A stretch of DNA of 64,000 bases from Harmonia axyridis (Eukaryota > Arthropoda > Insecta > Coleoptera > Coccinellidae). Both the position numbers and the translations under genes were made by a program. Positions 25,097 to 40,000 of the stretch are shown here, in pieces. The notes under the pieces were generated by a model. That model saw only the letters and a program-made list of their open reading frames with translations, searched no databases and was not told where the DNA came from. Position 1 is the stretch's first letter; each line of letters opens with the position of its first letter. The stretch is from positions 31,844,501 through 31,908,500 of the forward strand of contig NC_059501.1 of assembly GCF_914767665.1 (NCBI RefSeq), read 5' to 3'.

Positions 25097-28000
25097 TATA
25101 GCGAAATATTTGAAACATTCATTTTTCAGAAACGCTCTGTAACTCGAGAACGAATCAAGATATCTATGATCTGTTTCCTGATATTTTCTTATTTCGAAAA
25201 GAGAAATCGGGGATCCTTGAAGCCTTGAGCATCGAATTTGGTACACCATGTACTTTGTACAATTTAAATTCATCACATTGATCTGTGTTAATCTCTATCC
25301 CAATAAGACATAATTGTTGAGGATAATTTCCACTTAAAATTATTTGTTGAGAAAATTTACATACATCATTGACCAAGACGGTTTGTCGACTTCAATTAAA
25401 TCATACTCTGTTGTTGCAAGACAATCATCCGTTTGTGTAATCTTTTGAATGAAATAATAATTACAGAACGAGAATAGCAACAACGGTTTAGTATTATGAT
25501 GTTTTGAAAGACAACGCCTAAAGTTGGGCAACTCGACTACACCTTAAGGTCATTTCGAAACGCTATGGTGTAGAGATATTCAAATCCGAATATTCAACCT
25601 TGAATTGCGCAGCTTATAGTTGTAGATAAAAAGAAAACAATGGCATACTTCAGAGCAACAGTTAATTCTTCGATGGAAAATGGAATGAGAAATGCGATTA
25701 TGTTCAATTGCATTTACAGTTAGTTGGATGGATATATTCATACTCCAGACTGAATAGAGCTATACGGATTTAATTCATATATGATATATGACCTAAATTC
25801 AATGGAATAGTGCTTTTTGATTCGAAATTGTCAAAACAGCACATATTCTACACAATGCTTTTCATTTCAACTCATCTCTCAGAATATCTCGAGAGAATCT
25901 TAAAAAAGCTATCTATATCGGATATCAGCAAATATTAAATTCCTAACGTCATTTCTTGGGAACAGACCATTTCAATAGGAAAGTAGATGTAGAGAAAATG
26001 TAGAGGAGAACGAAATTATCATCGTGTTGAAATATTTGGATCTTTAATTCAATATTTCAAAATAGTCTTCTATCTCCGCGCTGAATTCCTCCATCTAATG
26101 TGCCATAATCTTGAACCCTACTATCGTTAGTTGAATGAGAATTGAACGAAAGTGTAGGAGAAGTGCAAAATCTCATGATTCGAATAATTCCGAATGATAT
26201 CCATATACCTATCCTACTACTATGATTGGTATTTTCAGTTTGAACGTGGTGAAATGAGCACCGAAGACGGTGACCGCAGTGGACGCCCAAAAGAAGCTGT
26301 CACCGACGAAAAAATCAAAAAAGTTCACAAAATAATTTTGAATGACCATATAGTGTTAGTTGAAGCGCAATAAACCTGATGAAACATGGCTGCATCATCT
26401 CACTCCGGAGTCCAATTTACAGTCAGCTGAGTGGACTGCACACGATGAACCGAATCCAAAGCGAGGACAAACACAACAGTCAGCTGGCAAGGTTATTGCA
26501 TTAGTATTCTGGGATGTGCAAGGTCTAATATTCATTGATTACCTCCAAAAGGGCCAGACTATCAACAGCGATTATTATATATTGGATAATTTAAATGATG
26601 ACATCGTTAAAAAACGGCTCCATTTGAAGAAATGAAAAGTGCTGTTTTATCAAGACAATGCGCTGTGTCACAAATCAATGAAAACAATGGCAAAATTACA
26701 TTAATTGGGCTTCGAATTGCTTATGCATCCACCGTATTTGCCGGATCAGGCCCCCAGCGACTTTTTCCTGTTCCCAGACCTCAAAAGAATGCTCGCTGGA
26801 AAGAAATTCATCGCCAAAGAAAAAGTAATGGCTGAAACTGAGGCCTATTTTGAAGCGAAAGACAAATCATACTACAAAAATGGTATCGAAAAGTTGGAAG
26901 ATCGCTATTATCGATGTATCGCACTCAAAGGCAACTACACTGCTCAACAATTGATAGGGATCACTTACTTGTTCTAAATTCATTTCTGAAATATTCGCTC
27001 CAAGATTATAAATTTAGTCAGATATCAGAGTATTTTCAGTTGATAATATGGTTCGTTTGAGAAAAGAATGAAAAAATGGAAAGTTGGAGAGAAAAAAAGA
27101 CTTTATTAGGAACACTCAAAATTCTGTGTTTGAATAACATAAAAATTTTATGATGAAACCACAAGAAGGCTGAAGTTTCGGTTAAGCTAGTACCTAGTTG
27201 GTCCCTCACGAGCTCGTCTCAAGCATTCTACCCTACGAGGCATACTTTCGATCAAACGATTTATAAAATTTTGGGGCAAATTCGTCCAAATATCCCGTAA
27301 AGCGTTAGAAAGGTCCTCCAGGTTATTGATCGGTTGTTCTAAGGTTGACAATTGTCTAGACACCTCAGACCAGACATGTTCGATGCAATTCATGTCTGGA
27401 GAGCGAGCGGGCCAGTCCATCCTATCAATAGCATGAGTTTCTAGCGCTTCATTAACCAGACGACTATGGTGTGGACGGGCATTATCGTCAATTAAAATGA
27501 AATTCTCGCCCACGGCAGCCGCAAACGGAACAATTATGGGTTCAATAATCATATCGTGATATCTCTGGCTGGTCATGGTGGTGTTCTGCAGAACAACCAA
27601 CTCTGTGCGTTGGTTCAAACAAATGCCTCCCCATACACATATAGAACCTCCGCCAAAAGCTGTTGTGGGTACCATAAACTGTTCTGCATACCTTCGACCT
27701 CTCTCCCTCCAAGCAAGAATACGTCCATCGGAGTTGACCAAACGAAATCTAGACTCATCCGTAAATAAACATCGGCTCCAATCTTCAAGTGTCCAATTGC
27801 GGTGCTCCTCAACCCATTGCCGTCGATAAACCCGGTGTTCCCTATTCAAACGGGGATGTTGTACCCTCCTACGTGCTCTCAAACCACGAACATGTAGTCG
27901 TCGTCTTACAGTCCGGTTCGAAATTAGAACTCCTGTTGCAACTCACAGTGATCTATTGAGCCGTGACGCCGGGTAAGTGGGATTTCTCCTAGCATTGAGG

Positions 28001-31000
28001 ATCAAAAGACGATCTTGGGCATCTGTTGTACTGCGCTGCCGACCTCCCCCATGAACATAAGCTACTGAGTCGTTTTGGATGAACCTATTCCAAGCCCGAC
28101 TCACGACACTTTGCGAAACATTCAACCGCCGGGACACTTCTCGCTGGGACAAACCTTCCTGTATCCACCGTATGATTTGGTCCAGTTGCACAGGAGCCAA
28201 ACGTCTTCTCGGCATGACTGATAAGCTGATATTGTTCTCATTTCTTCAATTATTGTCACCTTATGTGTTTGAACGAGAGAAAAAATAGATTTAATAACAA
28301 ATACCACATTGCTTTTCACTCGACCTGTAACAGCCTACAGATAATAATCGATTTTGTGAACAAGAGCCGATGAAGTGAGGAAGACTTTGATATAATCAAC
28401 TCAAAACATCTTACTTTTTCCTTAGAGAACATATAATGTACAGATATTCACGAGATAACTTGAAAAAAATACAAATGAAGAGAAGTTCATAAGTGATCCC
28501 TAGCAATTGTTGATCAGTGTATAATGAATAATGAAATCGAAATTTGCTAAAAAATGTGTTTTATTATGGTAGACCGGGGACTTTTCAATTGGCCTGTTAA
28601 TGACCATAGTGTGAAATTCGCAGTGTTTTTTTTTTACAAAAAATATTTTCTTTTCGTCGACTATAAGTCCTAGAAATTTAAGCACAGAATTCCGAAACAG
28701 CTTGCATAGGTCATTCTACCCCGAGAGCAAAGTTTCGTCTAGAAAGGTTGCCAAGTTCAGGTTCATATGCCAGTAATATGGCGTGGAAAATAAACGAATC
28801 GTCGATTGCATTTCTGGACGACCGTCTGGGGTCTGTTCTGAGGCTGCCCAAAACCACTTTTAATCGTTTTATGGTGTGAAAGACGTAACTCCCCAACACC
28901 GCTAGCTCGCGTTGCCGAAAACTTGGGATATTGTTCAATTCCATCGGAGTTGAAAAGGGAATATGAATATTTCACGTCACGTGGAATTCTGAAGTGAGTT
29001 CTAGAGTTACTTTATTTATGTCGCAACTTCCAACTTTTCTGAATAGTGTGCAATGAAGAATGACTTCTCTTGCTGTATAACATAAGATGCATTAAATTTC
29101 TCATCACAGTATGAAAGAATGAGGAGCTTTTTAGCGCTCATTATTCATGCGTCTATTGCACCATTGAATACCACAGAATTGTACAGAGTGCGCAAATAAG
29201 CGAGGTAAGCGGCTATATCTCAGGATCGTAGAGACTTGCGGTAAAAAAATTTACCACTAAAGTGTACAAGAAAACACACTGGAATTTGTTTTGAAGTTCA
29301 TACCTCTACCGCTAGGGAGCGTAATGGCTATCGTCGAGTAGAAAAATGAATTTTACTTGAAAATGTTTCATACGAAGTTGAAGAAAAAATATCATCACTG
29401 TAATCCTTGTAAAATTTTCTATCTTTTTGAATTGTCACTTTCGATTTCACGATATCAAATAAGGGAAGAAATCTGACTAATTGGAGTGCCTGGAGTGTAA
29501 GTGCCTTCAGTTTGGCTCAACATTTTCGAGAAAATTAGATCTCGTCTGAAAGATAATATCTTGTTGATTGAGGACAAAATATACTCATGATAAATTTGTT
29601 TTTGCTGCTTTCGATAGGAGGCGCTAAGTCATAAGTTCATTGTTTTGTTCATTTTACTTCGAAATTTCAAATATAATGATAGGATTTTCTTAATAAAAAC
29701 AGAAATTCCATCAAATTTTATGAAAAAGTCTGCAGGTCGCAAAGCGATAGTTTCAGTCGTTCTGAAGTTATGTCCGAAATAAGATATTCTTCAACTGATG
29801 CACTGCGAAAAATCAAATTGTGTCTTTAAGTTCTGACAGAAACAGAAATCTCATCAAATTTGTATGAAAAAGCCAAAAGGTTGCAAAACGATAGCTTCAG
29901 CCGTTCTGGAGTTATGGCCGAAAAAAGATATTCTTCAACTGAAAAACTAAATTGTGTCTTTTTTCAGCCATAACTCCAGAACGCCTGAAGCTATCGCTTT
30001 GCGACCTTTCGATTTTTCATACAAATTTGAGAAGATTTCTGTTTCTGTCAGAACTTAAAGACATAATTTGGTTTTTCGCAGTGCATCGGTTGAAGAATAT
30101 CTTCTTTCGGCCATAACTCCAGAACGCCTGAAACTATCGCTCTGCGACCTGCAGGTTTTTTCATGCAAATTTGATGGAACTTCTGTTTTTGTTAAGAAAA
30201 TCTTATCATTTCCTCAACCAAACCCTTTTCGAGATATCACCCTTGAAAGGTGTTGTGTCCTCTGTATGATGTAACAGAAATATTGAAACATAAACCCTCT
30301 ACTCCTTCGCCAGGGCAAAAAAATCACAGAATTTTAAGTTTCTAGCTCTACTGGAATTTTAGATAAAAAATTGTCACCACCTTTGTAAGACCCACCTCAA
30401 TTCCATACGAGCATTCACCTCCTGATTTTTGTCGCATGAATTCAGGAACACCCTGTATCATTTTGATTCATTAAAAAATCGATGTTATCATTTATTTTAT
30501 ACAGGGATTGACGTCAAAACGAAAATACAGGTCCCTCGTGTCATGGGCTATTCGAATCACCCCCATGTATGTTTTGCGATTTTTCACTGTTTTTGAGTTA
30601 TGAATTTTTTTATGAACTTTGAGAATTTTCGACTTGACCATCTCAAAAAGGATATAAAAAAGTACAAGACTTTTCTGTGATTTTTTTTGTAACTTAATCT
30701 CCATGAAAGCTGAAAGAGAAGAGACAAGATAATTGGATAAATAGGGTGGCACATAGGTACTTCCGAATAAACCTTCTTTTTTTTATAGAAATAACTTTGA
30801 AATGGTTAAATGGGGTGGCACATATCGAAAATCATTGAGTTTTGATTTCTTGGTATTTAATAACAACTCTCAAAAATTGAATGATATTCAGAAAAAGTTT
30901 CTTCAAGAGAACACCTATTTAGCTCTGAGAAAAACAATTATTACGTTTTTGTAAATTTTGTAGCGCTTTTTCGTATTTCTTCATGGATGCTAAAATAAAT

Positions 31001-34000
31001 AGTGGCAATCTCTACAAATGGTACCAACTTAATAGTTGTGATTTTGGATTTGACAGAAGAATAATTCGTGAATAAAATAATTCAATAATTCGTGATTTGA
31101 AATTCAATTCTGTCGTCTGACTAATTGCAGGTTAACAAATCAGAACTGAGATTCTCATGGTTTATTTGTGGTTAAAATGAATCTTTTAATACTCATAATC
31201 TTTTTATACTCGAGACAGACCAGAGACAACTTATAATGACCTGTGAATAAATTGCAACAACTGATAACAATAACAAAGGAAACTGCTCCGTATATTTCCT
31301 CAAATTGATATTTCTAATGTAATCAAGACTTTGCCCTTATCAGTCATCAATTCCGTCGTATCCAGAAATAGCACAAAGTCATAAAATGCAAACTTATCAA
31401 AATGCAGTTAGGTACTTTTCGCGTCATCGCGAATTGTGAAATCTTATTAAAAAAAAAACATGTTATCTCGGTAATAAACCGAATATAATCAAGTTACTCG
31501 AAACGTCACAATATCGGTACACCTTCTGTTCAGACCGTCAACCAATCGTAGAATTGGATTTCACTTTGGATTTTATATTTACCGTCCTTGAGAACCAACT
31601 GTGAATCGATAACAATTAGCGCCTTCTATAATGAGATCAGCTGTAGATGTCAATAACATCTTATACAGTTAGCCAAGGCAAAGGCTACCAGAAGAAGTGG
31701 GTCAGTATAATTACAGTTTAATACAAGATGCCTCAGGCTGTTGCCTCTGGATTTTATTCAAGGATAAAATTGAGGAAACGGAATCAACTATTCAGTTGAT
31801 ATGGTCGATAGGGTATTTGTACTGATCTTGTTTTTGTGATTGAGATTGCCAGTGGTCAAGAGCTGTATACCGTGAAGAAAGATAAATAGAATAGTAATTG
31901 TCGATGGAATTGCAATGCAAGAAAATTATAAATGAATATTCTTGAGTTGATGCTTAATTATTCTTCATCAATAGAATAAGCAGTTATTGCAATACTCTTT
32001 TCAGTAAACAAAATCATTCACCAAGTTTACTGTGATTGTTTTGCATTGAGATCAGTATTTTTCTTTTTTTTTAGGCATTGCCTAAATTTTAAACTATGTT
32101 TAATAATAATAAAAATAATAAATGAGAAATAATTATACGTTTCACGTTCAAATTCAGTCCGAAATACTCACTTCTCATTTTGGTAGAGCTCTACTGAAGA
32201 GTTGAGTTCTGCCAGCTGCTCTTTCAGGAGTTGAAGATTAGAATTGACGAAACTGAGTTCCAAGGCAACTGTTTCCTTCAGCTTACGATTTGTGGTAGCT
32301 TTGAAGAGATTTTCTGCTCCAGCCCTTAATCGGAGTTCCTTGTTGATTTCTTGATTCAGCTTGGAACGACGATTTTGTAATTTGCCACGACATGTCGCCA
32401 CTCTTGGATCAGAACCCTGTAATAAAAAAACATAATTATTAAGCTACCCATCAATGGTACCTACTAAAAATAGAACTGGCCATTTAAAAAAAAATTGGAA
32501 GAACTTGACAAGATCCACAGCACCTCGGCTGCTGTATTATTATTTTCGAATAACAGATCATTTGAATCGTTCGAGGAAATTAAATTTGAACCACCCTTTG
32601 ATTTTAACTGTTTACAAAATCGACTGAAAATAAAATTGTTTATTCGCCATCCAGAACATGACTTTTGAACTCTCACTTATAGTTCCGGATATGTGTCCTT
32701 TGGAAATTTTCATTCGGTGTTCGGAAATAATGAACCCGGGTTCAAATCCTGCCGATTTATATTCATTAAATTTTTTTTACAGTGATACAATTTTTTGTGT
32801 CGAAGCCGTTACAAGTGCTCATATATTTTCTTTTTTGAATAATAGAAATAAAAGGAGTTCAGATTGATATCATTCAACGATCATACATTTCTAATTACTT
32901 TTATTTTGTTTCTACATCACCGTTAGTTAATTCCTTAATTTTAAATAGTTCATTCAGCATTTTATTCTGATTATACTTGATTAAGTACTAACGAAATTTA
33001 TTTTTCAGACCTTTAGTTGATAAGAGAAACCGTTTTAAAATTCTTCTCTTCCATATGTTCAACTAATGCGCTTTCAAGATTTCTCATTCAGGTTGAAAAT
33101 GAAAGTTGCAATTCAATCCAATTAATGATACATATCAACTATATCAGGGAGCTTAGGTTTGCTAATACGAGTAACATTCCTATAAATTTATGATAAAATT
33201 GATGAGAAAAGCAATAACTTGTCGTTAGGAACATTTCAGCTTCATTCATGCGACTATTGCGCTCTTGAAGACAACATAACTGTATGGAGGTTTATACTAG
33301 TAATACGATTCATTATGATGTCATTGTTGTCATTTAGTTTATCTGAATGAGAGGCAATACGAACCCTAGTGGATCTGTTGTTACGGAAATATTGGATTAT
33401 TTTTTCGATACTCTTCTTGAATTCCAAGGGTTCTAGCCCTTTATTTGAACAACGCTTGAAATTCTAATGATACCTCCACATGCAATATTTCATCTCCATC
33501 CGCTCGTGTGTTTGCGGCACTCGCCTTTCAGGCTCGTGCCACAAACTTCCACACTCGCGAGAAAAGTTGGACTTTCCCCTCTTGATGCACAATATACTAT
33601 TTCCTAACAAGTGCGGAAAGTGGTACTTTCCATCATGTAACTGCCGTTTTTCGAACGACGAGCCGAAGAAGAGTTCCGTAAAGCAATTGAGTGCGGAACA
33701 CTTTCCGCAACAGTTTGGAATAATATTTTTTATACGAGAGCATGAGATGAATTGAAAATCAAATGCTTGAATACTTTCTTTAAACATATGAATGACAGAC
33801 ATTATTCTGCATGTCGTTACCATTGTCATCTCATCATTAGCGTTAGCATTCGGTGGATAGAAACATGACAGAAATCAATTTTCTCTAATTCTGTGGTTAT
33901 TCCGTTCATTCTTCCACATCTTGTAGAACAAAATCGTGCGAGAATATATCATTATCGCACAGTTTTCATGGTTATATTTGATTATTATATGTTGGTACTC

Positions 34001-37000
34001 CGAACTTTCCGCCACGGCTTTATCTGTCAATTCATCAATTTGCCTTAAAGAAATCAGTTCTGCCAACCAACATTTTTCAATGCAAAAATCACTAAATGAT
34101 ATTCATGGAAATATTTCATTAATTTCATCAAAAATGCAATGAATTAGAGAAAATAATGTATAATATTCGTACAGAATATCAATGCCTTCTGCACTTGTAT
34201 TATAAATAACTATACTGTTTAGTGTTTGCATAGTGCCTACGAATAAAACTACTGTTATTTCATATGTTATATGGCAGCGGTTTTCCCGCACCGTGTGGTA
34301 AAGTTACTCTTTGCGACTTAAAATGCGTGCGGGAAAAGAGTTGAAAGCATGGATTGGACACCCTGTATATTATTTCAATATTTATTCAATGATGAGCATT
34401 TTGTCAAATGTTATTTATTTTTAACATTCTGTATTTATAATCTTTCAACAATAAACTTGAAATTCTTCTACGAATTCGTGTGAACGCCTAATTTTCGTAT
34501 TGAAATAAAGTTTGCAATTTACTTATCCGAACTGATTTCATCAAGTTGCAATATCTCTGGGAATTTAATCTTACGGATCGATTGAATCTCAGTTGCTTCG
34601 ACAATCCACTCGCCAGATGGCGGATAATTTACGGATTTTTAGAAAATTCCGTTCTTCGCTATACGACGTGATTGGATTACTTTCCATTAGTTGCTTGTAA
34701 CTCTGTTTGCTTGTGGCTTGCTTCATTGGGGAGGCGGTGAATCATTTCTCCAAACTAGGGTAACAGTTGTGCCAATCAAGTAGAACATCGGAAATGGATA
34801 CAGGGATACGGTTCCTTTGAGAACAATATAAGTGTGTTTCTTTGAGCAATGCTTGTAAATTAATAATGAAATAATAAAGAATAATTCAAATTGAAAGAAT
34901 TCTGAAAGCTGGATATTGAACAAAACGGTTCCGAAAAAGTAACATAAAAATTATTGATAGTTTTATAAATAATAAAGTCAAGGAGAATGTTAATTTGTTC
35001 TATTTGAAAACCTAGGCATAACGCTGAATATTTTTATGATCCTATGGTTTTCGCCAGTTTACGGCAGATAGTGCACAGATGGAATTTTTTTCCATAGCAA
35101 AACGAGAATTATGAAAATACCACCACGTGAATACATTTCAAAACGAAATTATAGATTTTTCCTCTTACAACCACCGATTTCCATGGGGTTTTCAAATTAT
35201 TTTTTGAAACAATAATTGCAGAATGAGTACATTTTAATTTGCGAATGAAAAACAACTGCCTTCTATAAGGAGAAAGAAGATAAAGTGAATGTACAACTTC
35301 ATACACCGTACAAATTTTGGTCATCGTAGGAGCGCCAGAGGGAAAATAAATGGGTACCTGATATTTGACTGATACGCGGAAAGCCACGTGGGGACAATCC
35401 CTCTTTAATGCTTTTTTCATTGAATAATTTCAAATGTTTATTATTAGGGATAATAAATAGACCAAGAAGTGCGGGAGTTGGTAAAAAAACAGGATATCTG
35501 TAGTATTCTCAAGGATTATTACTAAAATATTTTCAGCATTTAACTCCATTTGGAATGCAAAATGTCAGACAGCTTCCTTTTTCGATGTTTTTATAACATA
35601 TACATTTTAGATGAGCTGATAAAATGGAGCAGTGTGAATAAACTGAATGATTGATGTTGTATTAATTCACCCTGGAAAAGGTATACAGGACAGTTACAAC
35701 AACTCTGCAATATGAGGAATTTCGAATCACCTTTGGTTTATTTGAATTATCAGTTGTTATATCAATATTTCACGAAAGAAAAACCCAGCCCAGAGGAGAT
35801 TCAGTAAATAGGTGAATTCAAAATGATGCCTGAAATCTCGAATATATTTCGCAACAATTACCTACTGAACAAGTGCGCAAAATATTCTAATGTAAATTGG
35901 GAAGCATTCCTTATAGAAAAACTATTGGACTCATGATAGATGAACTTGTTATTTTGAATTTTTTCAATTTAAAATTTAACAGCGCCGAGCTTTTATAGTT
36001 TCAGATAATCCATATGGAAAAATATCTGAAATATACAAGTTTAGAACTATCTAGAGGGGCCCTACAAGAATATCAAAAAACGTTAGAAATACAGGGTGGC
36101 TTGAATTACGAATTCAACAATCTATCATACTCTACAAAAATATCGAGTCAGGTTACGAAAATTTGAACTACCTTTTTATTTTTTGTTCAAGTAGTAGGCT
36201 GGTGCCTAATTTTTTTTATCACGCCAAAAGAAAAACCAATATGGCGTCCATAAGAAAAAAACTGACTATCGCGTATCTGAAACAATGGAAAACAGACAAA
36301 TCTGACGACACCATTAAAATATCTATATTGGATAATGGCTACAAACCGAGTTTCGTCAAGTTAACTCTAGAAACAAATGAGTTATGAAAAAAAACTTGGT
36401 TTTTAGTTTTTTCGAGATATCTCGGGAACCATTGGATATATTTTGGATCTGTTTACACCAACACACTCATCCCTAAATAACGCAACTGTTTTGTAATTCG
36501 AGCCACCCAGTATTTCTTACGGTTTTCGATATCCCCGTCCCTCTAAATCCTTTTAAACCTGTATAGTAAAATAATAGCTAATAGAATCGATTTTTTCCAT
36601 AAGATTCAATTCAGAAGGATAATATTAAATTCCAAATATTTCCTAATATACACTGATCAACAATTGCTAGGGATCACTTATGAACTTCTCTTCATTTGTA
36701 TTTTTTTCAAGTTATCTCGTGAATATCTGTACATTATATGTTCTCTAAGGAAAAAGTAAGATGTATTGAGTTGATTATATCAAAGTCTTCCTCACTTCAT
36801 CGGCTCTTGTTCACAAAATCGATTATTATCTGTAGGCTGTTACAGGTGGAGTGAAAAGCAATGTGGTATTTGTTATTAAATCTGTTTTTTCTCTCGTTCA
36901 AACACATAAGGTGACAATAATTGAAGAAATGAGAACAATATCAGCTTATCAGTCATGCCGAGAAGACGTTTGGCTCCTGTGCAACTGGACCAAATCATAC

Positions 37001-40000
37001 GGTGGATACAGGACGGTTTGTCCCAGCGAGAAGTGTCCCGGCGGTTGAATGTTTCACAAAGTGTCGTGAGTCGGGCTTGGAATAGGTTCATCCAAAACGA
37101 CTCAGTAGCTTATATTCATGGGGGAGGTCGGCGGCGCAGTACAACAGCTGCCCAAGATCATCTTTTGATCCTCAATGCTAGGAGAAATCCCACTTATCCG
37201 GCGTCGCGGCTCAATAGATCACTGAGAGTTGCAACAGGAGTTGTAATTTCGAACCAGACTGCAAGACGACGACTACATGTTCGTGGTTTGAGAGCACGTA
37301 GGAGGGTACAACATCACCGTTTGAATAGGGAACACCGGGTTCATCGACGGCAATGGGCTGAGGAGCACCGCAATTGGACACTTGAAGATTGGAGCCGATG
37401 TTTATTTACGGATGAGTCTAGATTTCGTTTGGTCAACTCCGATGGACGTATTCTTGCTTGGAGGGAAAGAGGTCGAAGGTATGCAGAACAGTTTATGGTA
37501 CCCACAACAGCTTTTGGCGGAGGTTCTATACGTGTATGGGGAGGCATTTGTTTGAACCAACGCACAGAGTTGGTTGTTCTGCAGAACACCACCATGACCA
37601 GCCAGAGATATCACGATATGATTATTGAACCCATAATTGTTCCGTTTGCGGCTGTCGTGGGCGAGAATTTCATTTTAATTGACGATAATGCCCGTCCACA
37701 CCGTAGTCGTCTGGTTAATGAAGCGCTAGAAACACATGCTATTGATAGGATGGACTGGCCAGCTCGCTCTCCAGACATGAATTGCATCGAACATGTCTGG
37801 TCTGAGATGTCTAGACAATTGTCAACCTTAGAACAACCGATCAATAACCTGGAGGACCTTTCTAACGCTTTACGGGATATTTGGACGAATTTGCCCCAAA
37901 ATTTTATAAATCGTTTGATCGAAAGTATGCCTCGTAGGGTAGAATGTTTGAGACGAGCTCGTGGGGGACCAACTAGGTACTAGCTTAACCGAAACTTCAG
38001 CCTTCTTGTGGTTTCATTATAAAATTTTTATGTTATTCAAACACAGAATTTTGAGTGTTCCTAATAAAGTCTTTTTTCTCTCCAACTTTCCATTTTTTCA
38101 TTCTTTTCTCAAGTGAACCATATTATCAACTGAAAATACTCTGATATCTGACTAAATTTATAATCTTGGAGCGAATATTTCAGAAATAAATTTAGAACAA
38201 GTAAGTGATCCCTATCAATTGTTGAGCAGTGTAGATACAACTGAATTATGTGAACTGCGATTTATGTTTTATGTTATTGGGTCCTTCTTCTTATTCTTTC
38301 ATGTTAAAGTGGCAAATGTACTCTTTAGAATGAACAATGGTATTCAGCAGACCTAGGAGATAACCAATAACGAGTTATGCTCATCAAATTAGTTCAGCAA
38401 AACAAGACAAAACACAACAAACTAGCAGTAGAAGTTAATAGATTAGGTACCATTTGTTCTCTCATTACCAATTTATTACGGCAAAAATAGAAAGCGTCCT
38501 TGTCTTCACGCACAGCCTAACACAATAAATGCCGAGTGGTACGAAAGACTTCGCTCTGTTAAAATTCCCAAGTGAACAAATAAGAACCGATCCAAACACA
38601 GATATCGAACGTAATTTGCACATTTTCACGAAGCGTGAATTCATTTTTTCTCGTTCGGTTTCTGCATGTAAAATGGAGAAGAAAACGTCTCTAATGCATA
38701 ATTCATTGATTGACAACAATTGGAAACAGCGTATTACCATAATGGAAAAAATGCTCTCTTTATAGGCAGAATTCATGAATATGCAGCAATCTGCTGCATT
38801 CACCCATTGATTTCAAAAATTTTCACCGCCAGTCAATGGAATGATTCAGAGAGGAAAACAAATATCGATTGTGAATTGTGAATTCGGAAATATGAATGAA
38901 CCCATTCCGAACAAAACGTCATTTTGGAATGAAAATAATGAATGGATGTTTTTTACTGGCTTCCAATAATGTAAGCGTTGCTAGTTTGTCGTCATAAACC
39001 TATAACTCAACAGAGCCGAATGAAAAATAATCGAGAGATGCTAAGTCGCACTAACGAGGTGGCAAGTAGTTGACAGAAACACTTCTGAAAATAAAATTGT
39101 TCCCAAATTGATTTTGCAATAATTTTTTATGGTTGCGCTGTTTGGCAAGTTACGCCATCTTGTTGGAACCAAATTTGGTCGATGCTTAAGGTTGTAGACT
39201 AGTTTGCGCTGAAACTGCAATTCCGCTAGATGGAGCTACCCGAAAATTTTTGGTAGATTTGTACCTGGCACACCCATTCAAGTTGAAGAACCGCCTGTTT
39301 GGTATTTATTGCCCCTAATAAAATCTCAACTCTCGATGAAGCCCAGCAAAGAGTAAATTTGTGTTTCTGTAAACTTTAGAAATTCAGTTCAGTTAAGATA
39401 CAGTGGCGTATCCTAGGGGGGGGATAAGGGGGATATATACCCCCCAGAAGGAATATCCATTATATGTAACAACCTTATATATCACAATCTTATTATGAGT
39501 AAGCAAAATTCTTTGGAAAACTTCTTCAAAAGAAGGAAAATTTGTTATATTTGTTTAGTTATATATTACTAAATAAGATAATTACTGTAAATATTGTGAA
39601 TACAGAAATGACAATGAACCACTGTCATGGACGTATATCGAATATGGATAATAGAAAAAAATATATGATTATCTCTGAGTGTATGATTTCACAGAGAAAA
39701 TCATAAATAGTGCATATTGAGATTTCTAGAATGAAAAATTCGAGAAGCTTTTGAGTTCTCATTTTATGCGCCTTTGGAGACCACAAAAGTGGGTATAGGA
39801 ATATAAGACATGTGATTTATTAGGTTATTGTTGTCGGTTTGTTTATTTGGATGAGAATTTCTGATATTTTACTGAAATTCAAAATGATTATTTGACATTT
39901 GACCAGTGACGGCTCGTGCCCTCGAAATGTGGGTCGGCCACACTCCGGAAAATTACGAACATATATATCAAATTTATTAAAATTCATTAGTTCCAAAAAA

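Larger units (their letters stand above)
26225..28594 (+). mobile_element. Mariner element interrupted by a Tc1-like element
   Basis: Mariner coding sequence (26230-26937) stops at a TA, where the Tc1-like element 26938-28519 begins. Mariner sequence resumes after it with the 3' untranslated part and the terminal repeat AGACCGGGGACTTTTCA at 28571-28587, followed by ATTGGCC. The 5' end of the mariner upstream of the second helix-turn-helix is missing. Confidence 0.8.

Noticed and set aside
25019..25276. Frames with long Arg-Glu or Ser-Leu runs
   Set aside because: They are translations of the GA microsatellite.
27575..27829. Plus-strand frames across the Tc1-like copy 1 (and their mirror at 37341-37844)
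   Set aside because: Antisense shadows of the transposase; the same frames recur in both copies only because the element is repeated.
33464..33829. Minus-strand 121-codon frame over the GC-rich block
   Set aside because: Cys/His-containing but without zinc-finger spacing; it coincides with inverted TTCCGCAC repeats, so it reflects the repeat rather than a gene.
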